A stretch of 64,000 nt of DNA, from contig JADLCM010000034.1 in NCBI GenBank assembly GCA_020847175.1, positions 82,509-146,508 on the forward strand, in the 5' to 3' direction. Below, in pieces: positions 1 through 9,092 of this stretch (positions are counted from its first letter, which is position 1; the number at the start of each line of letters is the position of its first letter). Made by a program: the position numbers and the translations under genes. Below the pieces are notes generated by a model. It was not told the DNA's origin. It did not search any database and saw nothing but the letters and a program-made list of their open reading frames with translations. This DNA comes from Phycisphaerales bacterium (GTDB taxonomy: Bacteria > Planctomycetota > Phycisphaerae > Phycisphaerales > UBA1924).

Positions 1-65
1 AGTTTCCGGCGAATCGTTCACCCGAGACCTATCACGAACACCGTGTTCGAATCACGAGGCCTGAC

Positions 66-2180
66 ATGTCCAACGACCTGAAGCACGTCCGCAACATCGG
101 CATCTGCGCCCACATCGACGCGGGCAAGACCACCGTTTCCGAGCGCATTCTGTACTACACGGGCAAGAACTACAAGATGGGCGAGGTGCACGAGGGCACC
201 GCCACGATGGACTTCCTGCAGGAAGAGCAGGAGCGCGGCATCACCATCCAGTCCGCAGCGACCACGTGCCCGTGGGAGCACAACGGGCAGATGTACAAGA
301 TCAACCTGATCGACACGCCGGGGCACGTCGACTTTACGATCGAAGTCGAGCGTTCGATGCGCGTGCTCGACGGCGCGGTGGCGGTCTTCGACGGCAAGGA
401 GGGCGTCGAGGCGCAGAGCGAGACGGTGTGGCGCCAGGCCGATCGGTACAAGGTGCCGCGCATCTGCTTCATCAACAAGATGGACAAGCTCGGGGCCGAC
501 TTTGAGTTCTCGTTCCGCTCGATCAAGAAGCGCCTGGGCGCCAACGCCATCGCGGTGCAGATCCCGATCGGCATCGGCCACGACCTGCGGGGCATCATCG
601 ACCTCGTGACCATGCGGGCCTTCTACTTCGACCAGGAGAAAGACGGCGCGGTGGTGTTCGAGAAGGACATCCCCGAGGACGAGATGGACCGCGCCAAGAC
701 ATGGCGCCACGAGATGATCGAGAAGGCCGCGGAGCTCGACGATGCGCTCATGGAGAAGTATCTCGCCGATGCGCCGGTCAGCGAGGACGAGATCCGCGCC
801 GCGATCCGCAAGGGCACCGTCGCCATGACGTGCAACCCGGTGGTGTGCGGGGCGGCGCTCCGCAACATCGGCGTGCAGAAACTGCTCGACGCGGTGATCG
901 AGTTCCTGCCCAATCCCACCGAGAAGCCGGAGATCCAGGGCGTCGATCCGCGCGACTCCGCAGCGCACCTGTCGCGCCCGCACAGCGAGAACGCGCCCTT
1001 CGCGGCGCTGGTCTTCAAGATCGTGAACGATGCGCACGGCGATCTGACCTACATCCGCGTGTACTCGGGCAAGCTGGCCAAGGGCACGCGCCTGCTCAAC
1101 CCTTCCAACAACAAGCGCGAGATCGCCAGCCGCATTTTCGAGATGCACGCTCAGAACCGTGACCCCCTCGAAGAGGTCACGGCGGGCAACATCGTGGCGG
1201 TCGTGGGCGTCAAGGACTCATACACGGGCGACACGCTCTGCGACCCAGAGCATCCCATCATTCTCGAGAAGATGCACTTCCCCGAGCCGGTCATCAGCAT
1301 GTCGATCGAGCCCCGCAGCGCCGACGACAAGCGCAAGCTCGGCGAAGCGCTGACCATCATCCGGCGCGAAGACCCTTCCTTCCGCTCCCACTACGACGAC
1401 GAGACGGGCCAGACCATCATCGCGGGCATGGGTGAACTGCACCTCGAAATCATCAAGAACAAGCTCATTCGCGACATGAAGGTTGGCGTCGACGTGGGCA
1501 AGCCGCGCGTTTCGTACCGCGAGGCGATCTCCGGGTCGGCCCAGAACGTGCGCGGGCTCTTCAAGAAGCAGTCCGGCGGACGCGGCCAGTTCGGCGATGT
1601 CCACATCAACCTCATGCCCTACACCAAGGAGCAGGCCGAGGCCGACGAACTCGACTTCACCGAGAACCTTGCCTTTGAGAACAAGATCGTGGGCGGTGCC
1701 ATCCCCAAGGAGTTCATCCCCGCTGTCGAGAAGGGCATCCGCAACACCGCGCTCACCGGCGTCAGCGCCGGCTTCCCGCTCATCAATGTCAAGGTCGAAC
1801 TCATCGACGGCTCATACCACGACGTCGACTCCTCCCAGATCGCCTTCGAGCAGGCGGGGCGCCTCGCGCTCCGCGAGGCCGTGGGCAAGGCCGGCTCCAT
1901 CCTCCTTGAGCCCATCATGAAGGTCGTCGTCCTCGTCCCGGAGGAGTACCTCGGCAACATCACCGGCGACCTCGCCTCTCGGCGCGGCATGATCAACGAG
2001 ACGGAGGACCGGGGGCACATCAAGGTCGTGCACGCGGAAGTCCCCCTCTCCGAACTGTTCGGCTACACCACCGTCATCCGCGGGCTTTCGCAGGGTCGTG
2101 CCAGCAACACCATGGAGTTCCTCGAGTACCGCCAGATGCCCCAGAACCTCATGAAGGAAGTCCTCGCCTCGGGCGGCTGA
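66..2180 (+). CDS. fusA: Translation elongation factor G (EF-G)
   Basis: This is the cytosolic GTPase that drives ribosomal translocation and, with RRF, ribosome recycling. The 704-residue product has the full family length. The GTPase signatures are visible: P-loop AHIDAGKTT at residues 15-23, RGITI at 57-61, DTPGHVD at 83-89 and NKMD at 137-140, followed by the domain II-V region ending in a GYTTVIRGLSQGRA-type segment. The ATG is the only sensible start because the P-loop lies just inside the N-terminus. The usual str-operon neighbours (rpsL, rpsG, tuf) are not seen downstream; a strong terminator follows at once, so the gene ends its transcript here. What lies upstream is outside the window. 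Confidence 0.97.
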   Translation: MSNDLKHVRNIGICAHIDAGKTTVSERILYYTGKNYKMGEVHEGTATMDFLQEEQERGITIQSAATTCPWEHNGQMYKINLIDTPGHVDFTIEVERSMRVLDGAVAVFDGKEGVEAQSETVWRQADRYKVPRICFINKMDKLGADFEFSFRSIKKRLGANAIAVQIPIGIGHDLRGIIDLVTMRAFYFDQEKDGAVVFEKDIPEDEMDRAKTWRHEMIEKAAELDDALMEKYLADAPVSEDEIRAAIRKGTVAMTCNPVVCGAALRNIGVQKLLDAVIEFLPNPTEKPEIQGVDPRDSAAHLSRPHSENAPFAALVFKIVNDAHGDLTYIRVYSGKLAKGTRLLNPSNNKREIASRIFEMHAQNRDPLEEVTAGNIVAVVGVKDSYTGDTLCDPEHPIILEKMHFPEPVISMSIEPRSADDKRKLGEALTIIRREDPSFRSHYDDETGQTIIAGMGELHLEIIKNKLIRDMKVGVDVGKPRVSYREAISGSAQNVRGLFKKQSGGRGQFGDVHINLMPYTKEQAEADELDFTENLAFENKIVGGAIPKEFIPAVEKGIRNTALTGVSAGFPLINVKVELIDGSYHDVDSSQIAFEQAGRLALREAVGKAGSILLEPIMKVVVLVPEEYLGNITGDLASRRGMINETEDRGHIKVVHAEVPLSELFGYTTVIRGLSQGRASNTMEFLEYRQMPQNLMKEVLASGG

Positions 2181-2210
2181 TCGTTCACACTCCACAACCT
2201 GCATTCCACG

Positions 2211-2243
2211 GTGCCCGGGTGCGGCAGCCCGGGCACTTGTTTT
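2211..2243 (+). terminator. Rho-independent terminator of fusA
   Basis: A perfect 9-bp stem, GTGCCCGGG (2211-2219) against CCCGGGCAC (2228-2236), with an 8-nt loop and a TTGTTTT tail, lies 30 bp after the fusA stop. It may also help insulate the convergent apbE-like gene. Confidence 0.9.
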
Positions 2244-2318
2244 GGCCATCACGTTGTGCGCGCCCGCGCAGCGGCAGTCGCTACGATTCGCGGCCGGGAG
2301 CGCCGGATCTCCACCTCG

Positions 2319-3425
2319 TCACGGCGACGAGCGCGGCATGACAGGTTCGTCCGCACCCGGCGCGGGTCGGGGCCGGGTGGCGTCCCGGGGCGTCCACGTC
2401 AGGCCGGCCGCCCGCCACGCGGGTTCGTTGCGAATGACCCGGGCGTGATCGTCGCGCCCGATATCCACGATCCACGCCGCGCCGTCGAGCGCGTCGCCCG
2501 CAAGGTCGGGCACGGGCTCACCCCGGGCCGCGAGCACGCACAGGGCCGAGGCCCAGGCATCGGCATCTTCGCCGCGCAGCGCCAGAACTGTCGCGCAGGT
2601 GGCCGTGCGGAGCGCTTCCCCGGTGCGCGGATCAACGATGTGCGCGTATCGCATGCCGCCGATCTCGACGTACTGCTCCGTGTCGCCGCTGGTGGAGAGT
2701 GCCCGGCCGGCCAGCAGCACGACAGCGAATGGCGGCTCGCGGCTTGACCGTGCGATGGCAACCTCCCACCCGCGCGCCCCGGGCGGCGGCTCTCCCGCGA
2801 CGATGTCTCCGGCGAGCGCCACGAGACATCGCGTCGCGCCGCGAGACCTCAGAAGATCCACGGCTTCCTGCGCGGCGTAGCCCTTGCCGATACCGCCGAA
2901 GTCAAGCGCGGTGCCCGAGCGCATCAGGGCGGCGCGATCCTGGACGGGATCGACCGCGTACCCCGGATCGGATGTCGGCGGCCGGGCGGCGGCAATCGCC
3001 TCCGGGGCGGGGAGCGTCCCGGAACGGCGCGCCTCGCGCCAGAGCTTCACCAACGCACCAACGCCGATGTGAAACGCCCCGCTGGAGCGCCGGCGTATCT
3101 CCTCGGAGCGCCGGAGCGCAACGGCGAAATCGTGGCTCACGGGCTGATACTCGCCCGGAGAACCCTTGAGAAACCTCGCGAGTTCGCTGTCTACCCGGTA
3201 GTCGCTGAGCGAAGCGTCAAGTTGGTTGAGGCGTTCAAATGCCGCCTGGGCATGGGCCTGCGCCTGGTCGGGGCCCTGAGAATAGAGGACGACCCGGGCT
3301 TTCACTCCCATCACGAGCCTCGTAAACTCGAAGCGGGCAAGCGGGGCGGCGGGCGAAGCGCAGCCGCTCGGCACCAGCCCGGCGAAGAGGATGACGACCA
3401 CCATGCTGCACACGCGGACAATCAT
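2319..3425 (-). CDS. apbE: ApbE-family FAD:protein FMN transferase lipoprotein
   Basis: ApbE enzymes attach FMN covalently to Thr/Ser of exported flavoproteins such as Nqr and Rnf subunits. The protein is about 368 residues, with a lipoprotein signal (hydrophobic stretch ending LVPSGC), then LDASLSDYRVDSELARF and a GTALDFGGIGKGYAAQEAVD segment typical of the family, and near the C-terminus STSGDTEQYVEIGGMRYAHIVDPRTGEAL. The start is uncertain: ATG at 3425 gives the whole signal peptide, while ATG at 3404 would shorten it. In either case the 5' end lies on top of the divergent FGE-like gene. No Nqr/Rnf genes are visible here, so the target flavoprotein is unknown. Confidence 0.88.
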   Translation of the reverse strand: MIVRVCSMVVVILFAGLVPSGCASPAAPLARFEFTRLVMGVKARVVLYSQGPDQAQAHAQAAFERLNQLDASLSDYRVDSELARFLKGSPGEYQPVSHDFAVALRRSEEIRRRSSGAFHIGVGALVKLWREARRSGTLPAPEAIAAARPPTSDPGYAVDPVQDRAALMRSGTALDFGGIGKGYAAQEAVDLLRSRGATRCLVALAGDIVAGEPPPGARGWEVAIARSSREPPFAVVLLAGRALSTSGDTEQYVEIGGMRYAHIVDPRTGEALRTATCATVLALRGEDADAWASALCVLAARGEPVPDLAGDALDGAAWIVDIGRDDHARVIRNEPAWRAAGLTWTPRDATRPRPAPGADEPVMPRSSP

Positions 3426-4293
3426 CGGGTTGGCTCTCGGCGCGACCGGCGTTCTCTCCGGCTGCGAGGCCATCGTAACTCCGGCGGAGCGCATCGCCCG
3501 CGCGCGGCTGGAACCACCCACCGAAGTCATTGAGGCCGCGCCGGCCCGCACAAAGTTCTTGGAGGCGATCCCCTCGGCGGCGGTGTCGATCGAGATGATC
3601 CCGGTGCCCGGAGACGAGAAGGCCGGCATCAAGCCGTTCTTCATGTCTAAGACCGAGATTCCGTGGGAGGTCTTTGACGTCTACGCCTACCAGCTTGATG
3701 CGGGCGAGCCGATGCCCGAAGGGATCTCGCCCGACGCGATCTCTCGCCCGAGCAAGCCCTACTTGCCGCCCGACCGGGGGTTCGGCCACGATGGCTACGC
3801 GGCGATCAGCCTGAGCTACAGGAACGCGGCGGAGTTCTGCGTCTGGCTCAGCGCGCGCACCGGCCGGAAGTACCGTCTGGCGACGGTGGACGAGTGGGCG
3901 CACGCGGCGCTGGCGGGTTCGGAGGACTGGAACGGGTACTCCGACGACCCCGGCGCGCTCAAGAAACACGCATGGTTCGTTGAAAACGCGGGCTCAGGCC
4001 CGAGGCCGGTCGCGACTCTTGAGCCCAATGCGTGGGGCCTCTACGACATGTACGGCAATGTGCTGGAGTGGTGCGTGGATGAGGAGGGCAAGCCCGCCGC
4101 GATGGGCGGATGCTATTCTGACCCCGCCGACAAGGTGTCTCCCGACATCGTGCGCCGACAGGACTGGTCGTGGAACAGTTCGGACCCGCAGGTGCCCAAG
4201 AGCAAGTGGTGGCTCAGCGATGGGCCTTTCGTCGGGTTCCGAATCGTGTGCGAAGACGCGCCCGCAGAGGACGCGAAAGGAGCCGAGCAGTGA
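3391..4293 (+). CDS. FGE-sulfatase-fold (SUMF1/EgtB/PvdO-like) lipoprotein
   Basis: The product is about 300 residues, with a short lipoprotein signal (ALGATGVLSGC) and then a formylglycine-generating-enzyme-type fold. Recognisable pieces are FMSKTEIPWEVFDVYAY, VSWYDA-like AISLSYRNAAEFCVWLSARTGRKYRLATVDEWAHAA, the GLYDMYGNVLEWC segment and the terminal GPFVGFRIVCE. This fold is often a binding or scaffold domain in planctomycetes; the paired catalytic cysteines of true FGE are not evident, so an enzymatic role is not claimed. The start is ATG 3391 or ATG 3403; the latter has GAAGAGG upstream at better spacing. It is translationally coupled to the next gene (GTGA overlap), which suggests that the two products work together in the envelope. 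Confidence 0.82.
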   Translation: MTTTMLHTRTIIGLALGATGVLSGCEAIVTPAERIARARLEPPTEVIEAAPARTKFLEAIPSAAVSIEMIPVPGDEKAGIKPFFMSKTEIPWEVFDVYAYQLDAGEPMPEGISPDAISRPSKPYLPPDRGFGHDGYAAISLSYRNAAEFCVWLSARTGRKYRLATVDEWAHAALAGSEDWNGYSDDPGALKKHAWFVENAGSGPRPVATLEPNAWGLYDMYGNVLEWCVDEEGKPAAMGGCYSDPADKVSPDIVRRQDWSWNSSDPQVPKSKWWLSDGPFVGFRIVCEDAPAEDAKGAEQ

Positions 4294-5612
4294 ACATCCG
4301 ATCCAAGCCTCGTGACCTCGCGCTCTCGCGGCGCGCGTTCGTCGGCACCGCGCTCGCCGCGGGGGCCGCGGCAGGCGCGGCCGGGCTCACGCTTCCGTCC
4401 GGCGTCTTCGCCCGGGGCGATGACACCCTGCGCATCGGTCTCATCGGGTGCGGCGGGCGCGGCACCGGCGCGGCCCTCCAGGCGCTGCGGGCTGACAAGG
4501 GCGCCGTGCTCGTGGCCGTCGGCGATGTCTTCGAGGATCGGGTCAGGTCCTGCCTTGCGGGGCTCTCCGAAGAACTCGGCGATGCCGCGAAGGACAAGCT
4601 CAAGGTGACGCCCGAACGCACCTTCGTCGGCCTCGACGCGTATCGCAAGGTGCTCGACGCGGGCGTGGATGTCGTGCTGCTGACCACGACCCCCAACTTC
4701 AGGCCGATCCACCTCGAAGCGGCGGTGCAGGCCGGCAAGCATGTCTTCTGCGAGAAGCCCATGGCCGTGGACGGGCCCGGGGTGCGCAAGGCGATGGCCG
4801 CCGCGAAGCTCGCAAAGGAGAAGAACCTGGCGCTGGTTTCCGGGTTCTGCTGGCGCTACGGGAATGCGGAGCGGGCGGCGTTCGAGCGGATCAACGCGGG
4901 GGCGATCGGGCGCATCATGGCCGCCCACACCACGTACCACACGGGCACCCTGTCGCCGCGCCCGCGCAAGCCGGAATGGAGCGACTTCGAGTTCCAGATG
5001 CGGAACTGGTGGCACTTCACGTGGGTCAGCGGCGACCACATCGTCGAGCAGGCCGTGCACAGCATCGACCGGCTGTCGTGGGCGATGGGGGATGAGAACC
5101 CGGTGCGGTGCGTCTCGCTGGGCGGCCGGGCGGCTCGCAAGGGGCCCGAGAGCGGGCACGTCTTCGACCACTTCGCGGTCGTGTACGAGTACGGCCAGGG
5201 GCGGCGCGGCTTCCATACGTGCCGGCAGATCGACGGGTGCCCGAGCGACAACACCGACTACATCTTCGGCACGAAGGGTCGCGCGGTCATCAACGGCTGG
5301 GTGCCGCAGCACGACCTGCTCGACCTTGACGACAAGCCGGTGTGGAAGTACGACGGCCCGCGCCGCGACATGTACCAGAACGAGCATGATGCACTCTTTG
5401 CATCGATCCGCAACAACAGCCCCATCAACGACGGGGACTGGATGCTGCGGAGCACGCTCATGGCGATCATGGGGCGCATGGCCGCGTACACCGGCCAGAC
5501 CGTGACATTCGAGCAGGCGCTGAACTCGACCGAAGACCTCACCCCGGCGTCCTACGAGGGGATGATCCCCGTTCCCCCCGTGGCGATCCCGGGGCAGACG
5601 AAGTTCGCCTGA
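4290..5612 (+). CDS. Tat-exported Gfo/Idh/MocA-family oxidoreductase
   Basis: This is an NAD(P)-dependent sugar or inositol dehydrogenase-type enzyme of 440 residues. The N-terminus carries a twin-arginine signal (LALSRRAFVGTALAAG) and is followed by the Rossmann motif RIGLIGCGGRGTGAA. FCEKPMAVD, the usual nucleotide-domain motif with its EKP, follows about 120 residues later. The C-terminal half has WRYGNAERAAFERI and HFTWVSGDHIVEQAVHSID, where the conserved His sits. The GTG start at 4290 overlaps the upstream TGA by four bases and has AAAGGAG at good spacing. An ATG further upstream in frame would bury the Tat signal and is rejected. The substrate cannot be told from the sequence. Confidence 0.9.
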   Translation: MNIRSKPRDLALSRRAFVGTALAAGAAAGAAGLTLPSGVFARGDDTLRIGLIGCGGRGTGAALQALRADKGAVLVAVGDVFEDRVRSCLAGLSEELGDAAKDKLKVTPERTFVGLDAYRKVLDAGVDVVLLTTTPNFRPIHLEAAVQAGKHVFCEKPMAVDGPGVRKAMAAAKLAKEKNLALVSGFCWRYGNAERAAFERINAGAIGRIMAAHTTYHTGTLSPRPRKPEWSDFEFQMRNWWHFTWVSGDHIVEQAVHSIDRLSWAMGDENPVRCVSLGGRAARKGPESGHVFDHFAVVYEYGQGRRGFHTCRQIDGCPSDNTDYIFGTKGRAVINGWVPQHDLLDLDDKPVWKYDGPRRDMYQNEHDALFASIRNNSPINDGDWMLRSTLMAIMGRMAAYTGQTVTFEQALNSTEDLTPASYEGMIPVPPVAIPGQTKFA

Positions 5613-5721
5613 GCGGATCGCTCGCACGCGGGCTTCACGGCGTCGACACGGACTGCGCAAGCGCACCCGGCCCGCTCTCGGGTCGGCACCACGTGCGCGT
5701 GTCAGACACGTGCATCGAGTG

Positions 5722-6126
5722 TCACCGCGCCGGTCGTACCTGGAGCTCCCAGTCGAGCGCCCGCGTGTCGAGCGCTGTGGCACGGATGAACTCGCGCGCC
5801 TTCACGGGCAGACGCACGTACTGCCACTCGGGCTCGGGGCCCACGGGCACGCCCGTACCGTCAAGAAAGCGGAAGCGGTACTGGGCGTTGATTTCGCGGT
5901 CCGACACGTTGCGGATCGCCATCGCCACATCCAGCGTGCCTTCGCGGGTGATGCGTGGCGCATCGTACACGACCCATTGCTGAAGGCCGTCAAGCATGAC
6001 GACACGGGGGTAGTTCGCTCCGTGCACGGGGTCGCCGTAGCCCGCCGGGGGCGCGACGTTGCGCTGACAGCCCGCGGCGACGAGCACAGCCCCGGCGGCG
6101 GCACACAGCGTTGCGTAACGAATCAT
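5722..6126 (-). CDS. YcfL-like (DUF1425) lipoprotein
   Basis: The 134-residue product starts with a lipoprotein signal (AAGAVLVAAGCQ). The body has the pattern of the YcfL/DUF1425 family: DAPRITREGTLDVAMAIRNVSDREINAQYRFRFLDGTGVPV, then PEWQYVRLPVKAREFIRATALD. In Escherichia coli ycfL sits beside lpoB, which activates the penicillin-binding protein PBP1B, and the same association appears here. The start is fixed by AAGGAGG seven bases before ATG. It is the last gene of the four-gene lipoprotein run. YcfL has no firm function; a role with the LpoB-like proteins is inferred from context. Confidence 0.78.
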   Translation of the reverse strand: MIRYATLCAAAGAVLVAAGCQRNVAPPAGYGDPVHGANYPRVVMLDGLQQWVVYDAPRITREGTLDVAMAIRNVSDREINAQYRFRFLDGTGVPVGPEPEWQYVRLPVKAREFIRATALDTRALDWELQVRPAR

Positions 6127-6178
6127 CGATCATCCTCCTTCCGCGCGGGTGCGCGGGTGCGTTGTGCTTGCGTCCCGG

Positions 6179-7789
6179 TCATTCATCGGCGCGCCGGGGG
6201 TGTGTGGCGATCCAGTCGCGGACCAGCGCCGACCTGGGCCGGTACGGCGGCGCGGGCCGGGTAAACAGGCGGGTGTGCCCCACGGTGCCCGCCTGCGGGG
6301 TGAAGAGCCATGTGCCGCCCTCGAGCACGTGCCGCCCGATGCGCCCCCCCGCCCCGTCCGTGCCCACGCGGATGCCTTCGGCCCGGTACATCTCCATCAG
6401 GTCCGCAAGGGTGAGTCCCGCGAGATTCCCGGCGCGCTGGTAGTCGGCAAGCACGTCATGGGAGGGCGTGCGGACGTCCCGACCCCCGAGGATGTACGGC
6501 AGGTCATCGCCGGGCACGTGCTCGTCGATGGCATCGGGGTGGTAGAGCAACCGCCCCTCCCGAGCCCACCGGGCCTCGCCCAACGGCAGGCGGACATAGC
6601 GAACCTGCAGCGCCCCGCGCGGAGGAGAAAGGCCGACGAGCGTCACACCCGAGCCGCGCCCGCCCAGAACCTCGAGTTCAACCGAGGTTCCGGGCCCTTC
6701 GACGCTGACCGGCACGATGTACGTGCGCTGCGCGAACGTATCCACCTGCCGCAGGTCGGCGCTTGATGAGAGCTGGGTGAGTGCGCCGGCCAGGATCATC
6801 GCCAAGCCCGCGAGCTTCGCTTCATCATCGTCGCTCGTCGAGGCCACCACCGCGCCGCCGATGACCAGCCCCTCTCCAACCGCGCGCTTCACGCCCCGGG
6901 CCGTGCGGAGTTCATCCCACGAATAGCGCCGGCTGAACGGGTTGACGTCCAGCGCCTGGGCGTAGCGTCCCCCCGTCCCGTGAGAGACCCTCGCCTCGAT
7001 CCGGCGGTCATCGCCGGGCGTGCGGGCGAGAAAGACCGCCGCCCCGCCGACATCGTCCTTCACCGGGCCGAGCCCTGCGTCGACGATGAAGATGGTGTTT
7101 GCGCCCTGGCGCAGCGCTCCCGAGATAACACCAAGGTCCGGGTTGATCTCCGCGGCCCGCCGGAGATAGTCCTCGGCCTCCTCGCCGCGGCCCATGCCGA
7201 AGGCCCCGATGCCCGCGAGCGCATAACCGAGCGCAAAGCCGTTGCGCTGCACCGCGTATGCGAAGCCGCTGGGCGGCGCCGGCGAGAGCCCGCGGAACGC
7301 GTCGTACTCATCCAGGAGTTCGAGACTCGAGATCGCCGCGGCGCGGCAGTTGTCAAAGTCGCCGATGCTCGCCTTCTGCACCGCGACGGCGCAGTACGCC
7401 AGGGCCTGCTCGAAGGGTTCTCCCTTGAAGTACGTCACTCCTTCGTACATCACGCGCGAGGCAAGGCGCGCCCCCGCGTTCACATCGCGCATGCGCAGGA
7501 TCTCGTACACCTCGCCAAAGACTGCCTCGCTCTCGGGCGCGAGGCCGTCGGCGAGGTTGGCCATGCCGAGATTGAGGAGCGGCAGCAGTTCGCGGCCGCT
7601 GCCCCGCTGTGCGACTGCTCGCCCCCGGGCATAACCGAACTCACCACGCGCCATCTGATCGCGGAGTGCATAATCCGGCCCACCCCCCGAACACCCGCCC
7701 CCGTTCAGCAGAAGCACGAGCAACCCCACGCACGCCCGCAGCCGGCGTGCCGGGCGTTCGGCCCGGAGTTGTTTCCGCGCGCCGCGCAT
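6179..7789 (-). CDS. COG3014-like TPR-rich lipoprotein
   Basis: The product is about 536 residues with an Arg-rich n-region and a lipobox (LLVLLLNGGGC). The N-terminal half is helical and TPR-like (LLPLLNLGMANLADGLAPESEAVFGEV; GYALAGIGAFGMGRGEEAEDYLRRAAEINPDLG). The C-terminal half is beta-rich, with DEHVPGDDLPYILGGRDVRTPSHDVLADYQRAGNL near the end. This matches what I remember of the COG3014 family, which in several bacteria lies next to LpoB and YcfL genes. The ATG at 7789 is eight bases after the upstream stop, so the genes are co-transcribed; a longer in-frame extension overlaps the upstream gene and is rejected. The molecular function is unknown; a surface or periplasmic scaffold is the most I would infer. 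Confidence 0.7.
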   Translation of the reverse strand: MRGARKQLRAERPARRLRACVGLLVLLLNGGGCSGGGPDYALRDQMARGEFGYARGRAVAQRGSGRELLPLLNLGMANLADGLAPESEAVFGEVYEILRMRDVNAGARLASRVMYEGVTYFKGEPFEQALAYCAVAVQKASIGDFDNCRAAAISSLELLDEYDAFRGLSPAPPSGFAYAVQRNGFALGYALAGIGAFGMGRGEEAEDYLRRAAEINPDLGVISGALRQGANTIFIVDAGLGPVKDDVGGAAVFLARTPGDDRRIEARVSHGTGGRYAQALDVNPFSRRYSWDELRTARGVKRAVGEGLVIGGAVVASTSDDDEAKLAGLAMILAGALTQLSSSADLRQVDTFAQRTYIVPVSVEGPGTSVELEVLGGRGSGVTLVGLSPPRGALQVRYVRLPLGEARWAREGRLLYHPDAIDEHVPGDDLPYILGGRDVRTPSHDVLADYQRAGNLAGLTLADLMEMYRAEGIRVGTDGAGGRIGRHVLEGGTWLFTPQAGTVGHTRLFTRPAPPYRPRSALVRDWIATHPRRADE

Positions 7790-7796
7790 GCGCCGA

Positions 7797-8402
7797 TCAG
7801 TCCCACGCGCGCCCGCGCGCGGCCCGCTTGAAGGTGTACTCCCCGTTCCACACCTCCGTGCCCGTGCGCAGGTCGGTGATGGCGTAGAACACGACATAGG
7901 CATCAGTCCGGTCGAGCCCGGCGGTCCGCGTGATGGAACGGAACTCGGCGCGCATCTGGTGGGTGGGGGCTCGCCCCGGGTCCTGGGGCACTTCGCCGGG
8001 ATCATCTCCCATCACGCGGCGCCAGGTCTCAGCAGGAATCACGAACGCAATGTTGCGCTCGCGGCTCAGGCTCAGCATGGGCAGACCCGACCGCACGCGC
8101 TGCACGATGTACCAGCGCTCCGACTCCGAGATCACATCGCTGGAGAGGTTCACGGCCTTGTCGATGGAGACCGTCCAGGGTTCACTCGCCGCATCACGCC
8201 CGGCCAGGAAGCTCGCGGACCGCAGGTCCGCCGCAATCGCCGCGGTCGTGGCCTCGAAATCGTCGACGCGCAGGCGTGTCGAACCTCCGGGGCCGGCGCA
8301 CCCGCCGGCGCCTGACATGAGGCACACGCCCAACGCGGCTGCGGGCCATGCGTTGGCGAGACCGGCCGCCGCCCGCCGCGCTTTCATCGCCACCCCGCCC
8401 AT
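7797..8402 (-). CDS. LpoB-like lipoprotein, second copy
   Basis: The product is about 201 residues with a signal ending CLMSGAGGC. The region DDFEATTAAIAADLRSASFL, then SERWYIVQRVRSGLPMLSLSRERNIAFVIPAETWRRVMGDD and the last strand VVFYAITDLRTGTEVWNGEYTFKR resemble the LpoB/CsgG-like fold, though less closely than its neighbour. The start at ATG 8402 has AGGAG eight bases upstream; ATG 8387 is possible. It lies between the first lpoB-like gene and the COG3014-like gene. Two diverged copies may form a heteromeric complex or activate different synthases; this is inference. Confidence 0.65.
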   Translation of the reverse strand: MGGVAMKARRAAAGLANAWPAAALGVCLMSGAGGCAGPGGSTRLRVDDFEATTAAIAADLRSASFLAGRDAASEPWTVSIDKAVNLSSDVISESERWYIVQRVRSGLPMLSLSRERNIAFVIPAETWRRVMGDDPGEVPQDPGRAPTHQMRAEFRSITRTAGLDRTDAYVVFYAITDLRTGTEVWNGEYTFKRAARGRAWD

Positions 8403-8501
8403 GATCCTCACTCCTGCCGCACCTGCGTACGGACCTCACTCGCGCGAGCCGGCGTCGAACCGAATCACGCAGAGCGACCCTCGTCGCGACCAGGCCGGCG
8501 C

Positions 8502-9092
8502 TCAATATCGCCCGTAGCGCTTACCCTCGTAGTCCCGCGTCCAGACGATCTCGCCCGTGCGGAAGTTCACGAGCTCGTACGTGATCATGTACAGGTGGGT
8601 ATCGCCCCGGCTGATCCGGTACATCGTGCCGTTGAGCAGGTAGGTGTGATCCTCATCGAATCGCTGCTGCTCAACCGGCGTGTTGACTTCGCGCCGGCGC
8701 AGTTCGTCGAGATGTGCCCGGCTGATGAGAAACCGGAAGTTGTTGTTGAACGTCTCGCTTTGCATGAGCGTGACCTGCATCTTCTTGCGGATCGCCTCAA
8801 ACTCGGTACTGGAGATGATGTCAGTCCGGTTGTAGATGTCGCCGAAGAGAATGGTCGCCCGGTAAGGCAGGTTGGCGAACGCCGGCACCCCGGGCAGATC
8901 ACGCACCAAAGCCTGACACCACACATCGACGAATGACAGGTAGTCGTCGGGCAAGGGGCGCGCATCGCCCGCCTCGGCGGGGGTGCTCCACCCGGCGGGG
9001 ACTCGCCCGGAACTGGTGCCCGTGGGCGGCGCCTGGCACCCGCCCAGCACAAACCCCAGGCTCGCCACGATTGCCGCACCGCTCCGGACCAT
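8502..9092 (-). CDS. lpoB: LpoB-like penicillin-binding-protein activator lipoprotein
   Basis: LpoB is an outer-membrane lipoprotein that reaches through the periplasm to stimulate PBP1B. This 196-residue product has a lipobox (LGFVLGGCQ), a short Pro/Gly-rich linker and a C-terminal domain with the family features: YRATILFGDIYNRTDIISS, FRFLISRAHLDELRRREV, TYLLNGTMYRISRGDTHLYMITYELVNFRTGEIVWTRDYEGKR. The start is set by AGGAGGG seven bases before ATG 9092. It is the first gene of the run that also holds COG3014-like and YcfL-like genes. The linker is short compared with the enterobacterial protein. Homology is judged from pattern only. Confidence 0.75.
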   Translation of the reverse strand: MVRSGAAIVASLGFVLGGCQAPPTGTSSGRVPAGWSTPAEAGDARPLPDDYLSFVDVWCQALVRDLPGVPAFANLPYRATILFGDIYNRTDIISSTEFEAIRKKMQVTLMQSETFNNNFRFLISRAHLDELRRREVNTPVEQQRFDEDHTYLLNGTMYRISRGDTHLYMITYELVNFRTGEIVWTRDYEGKRYGRY

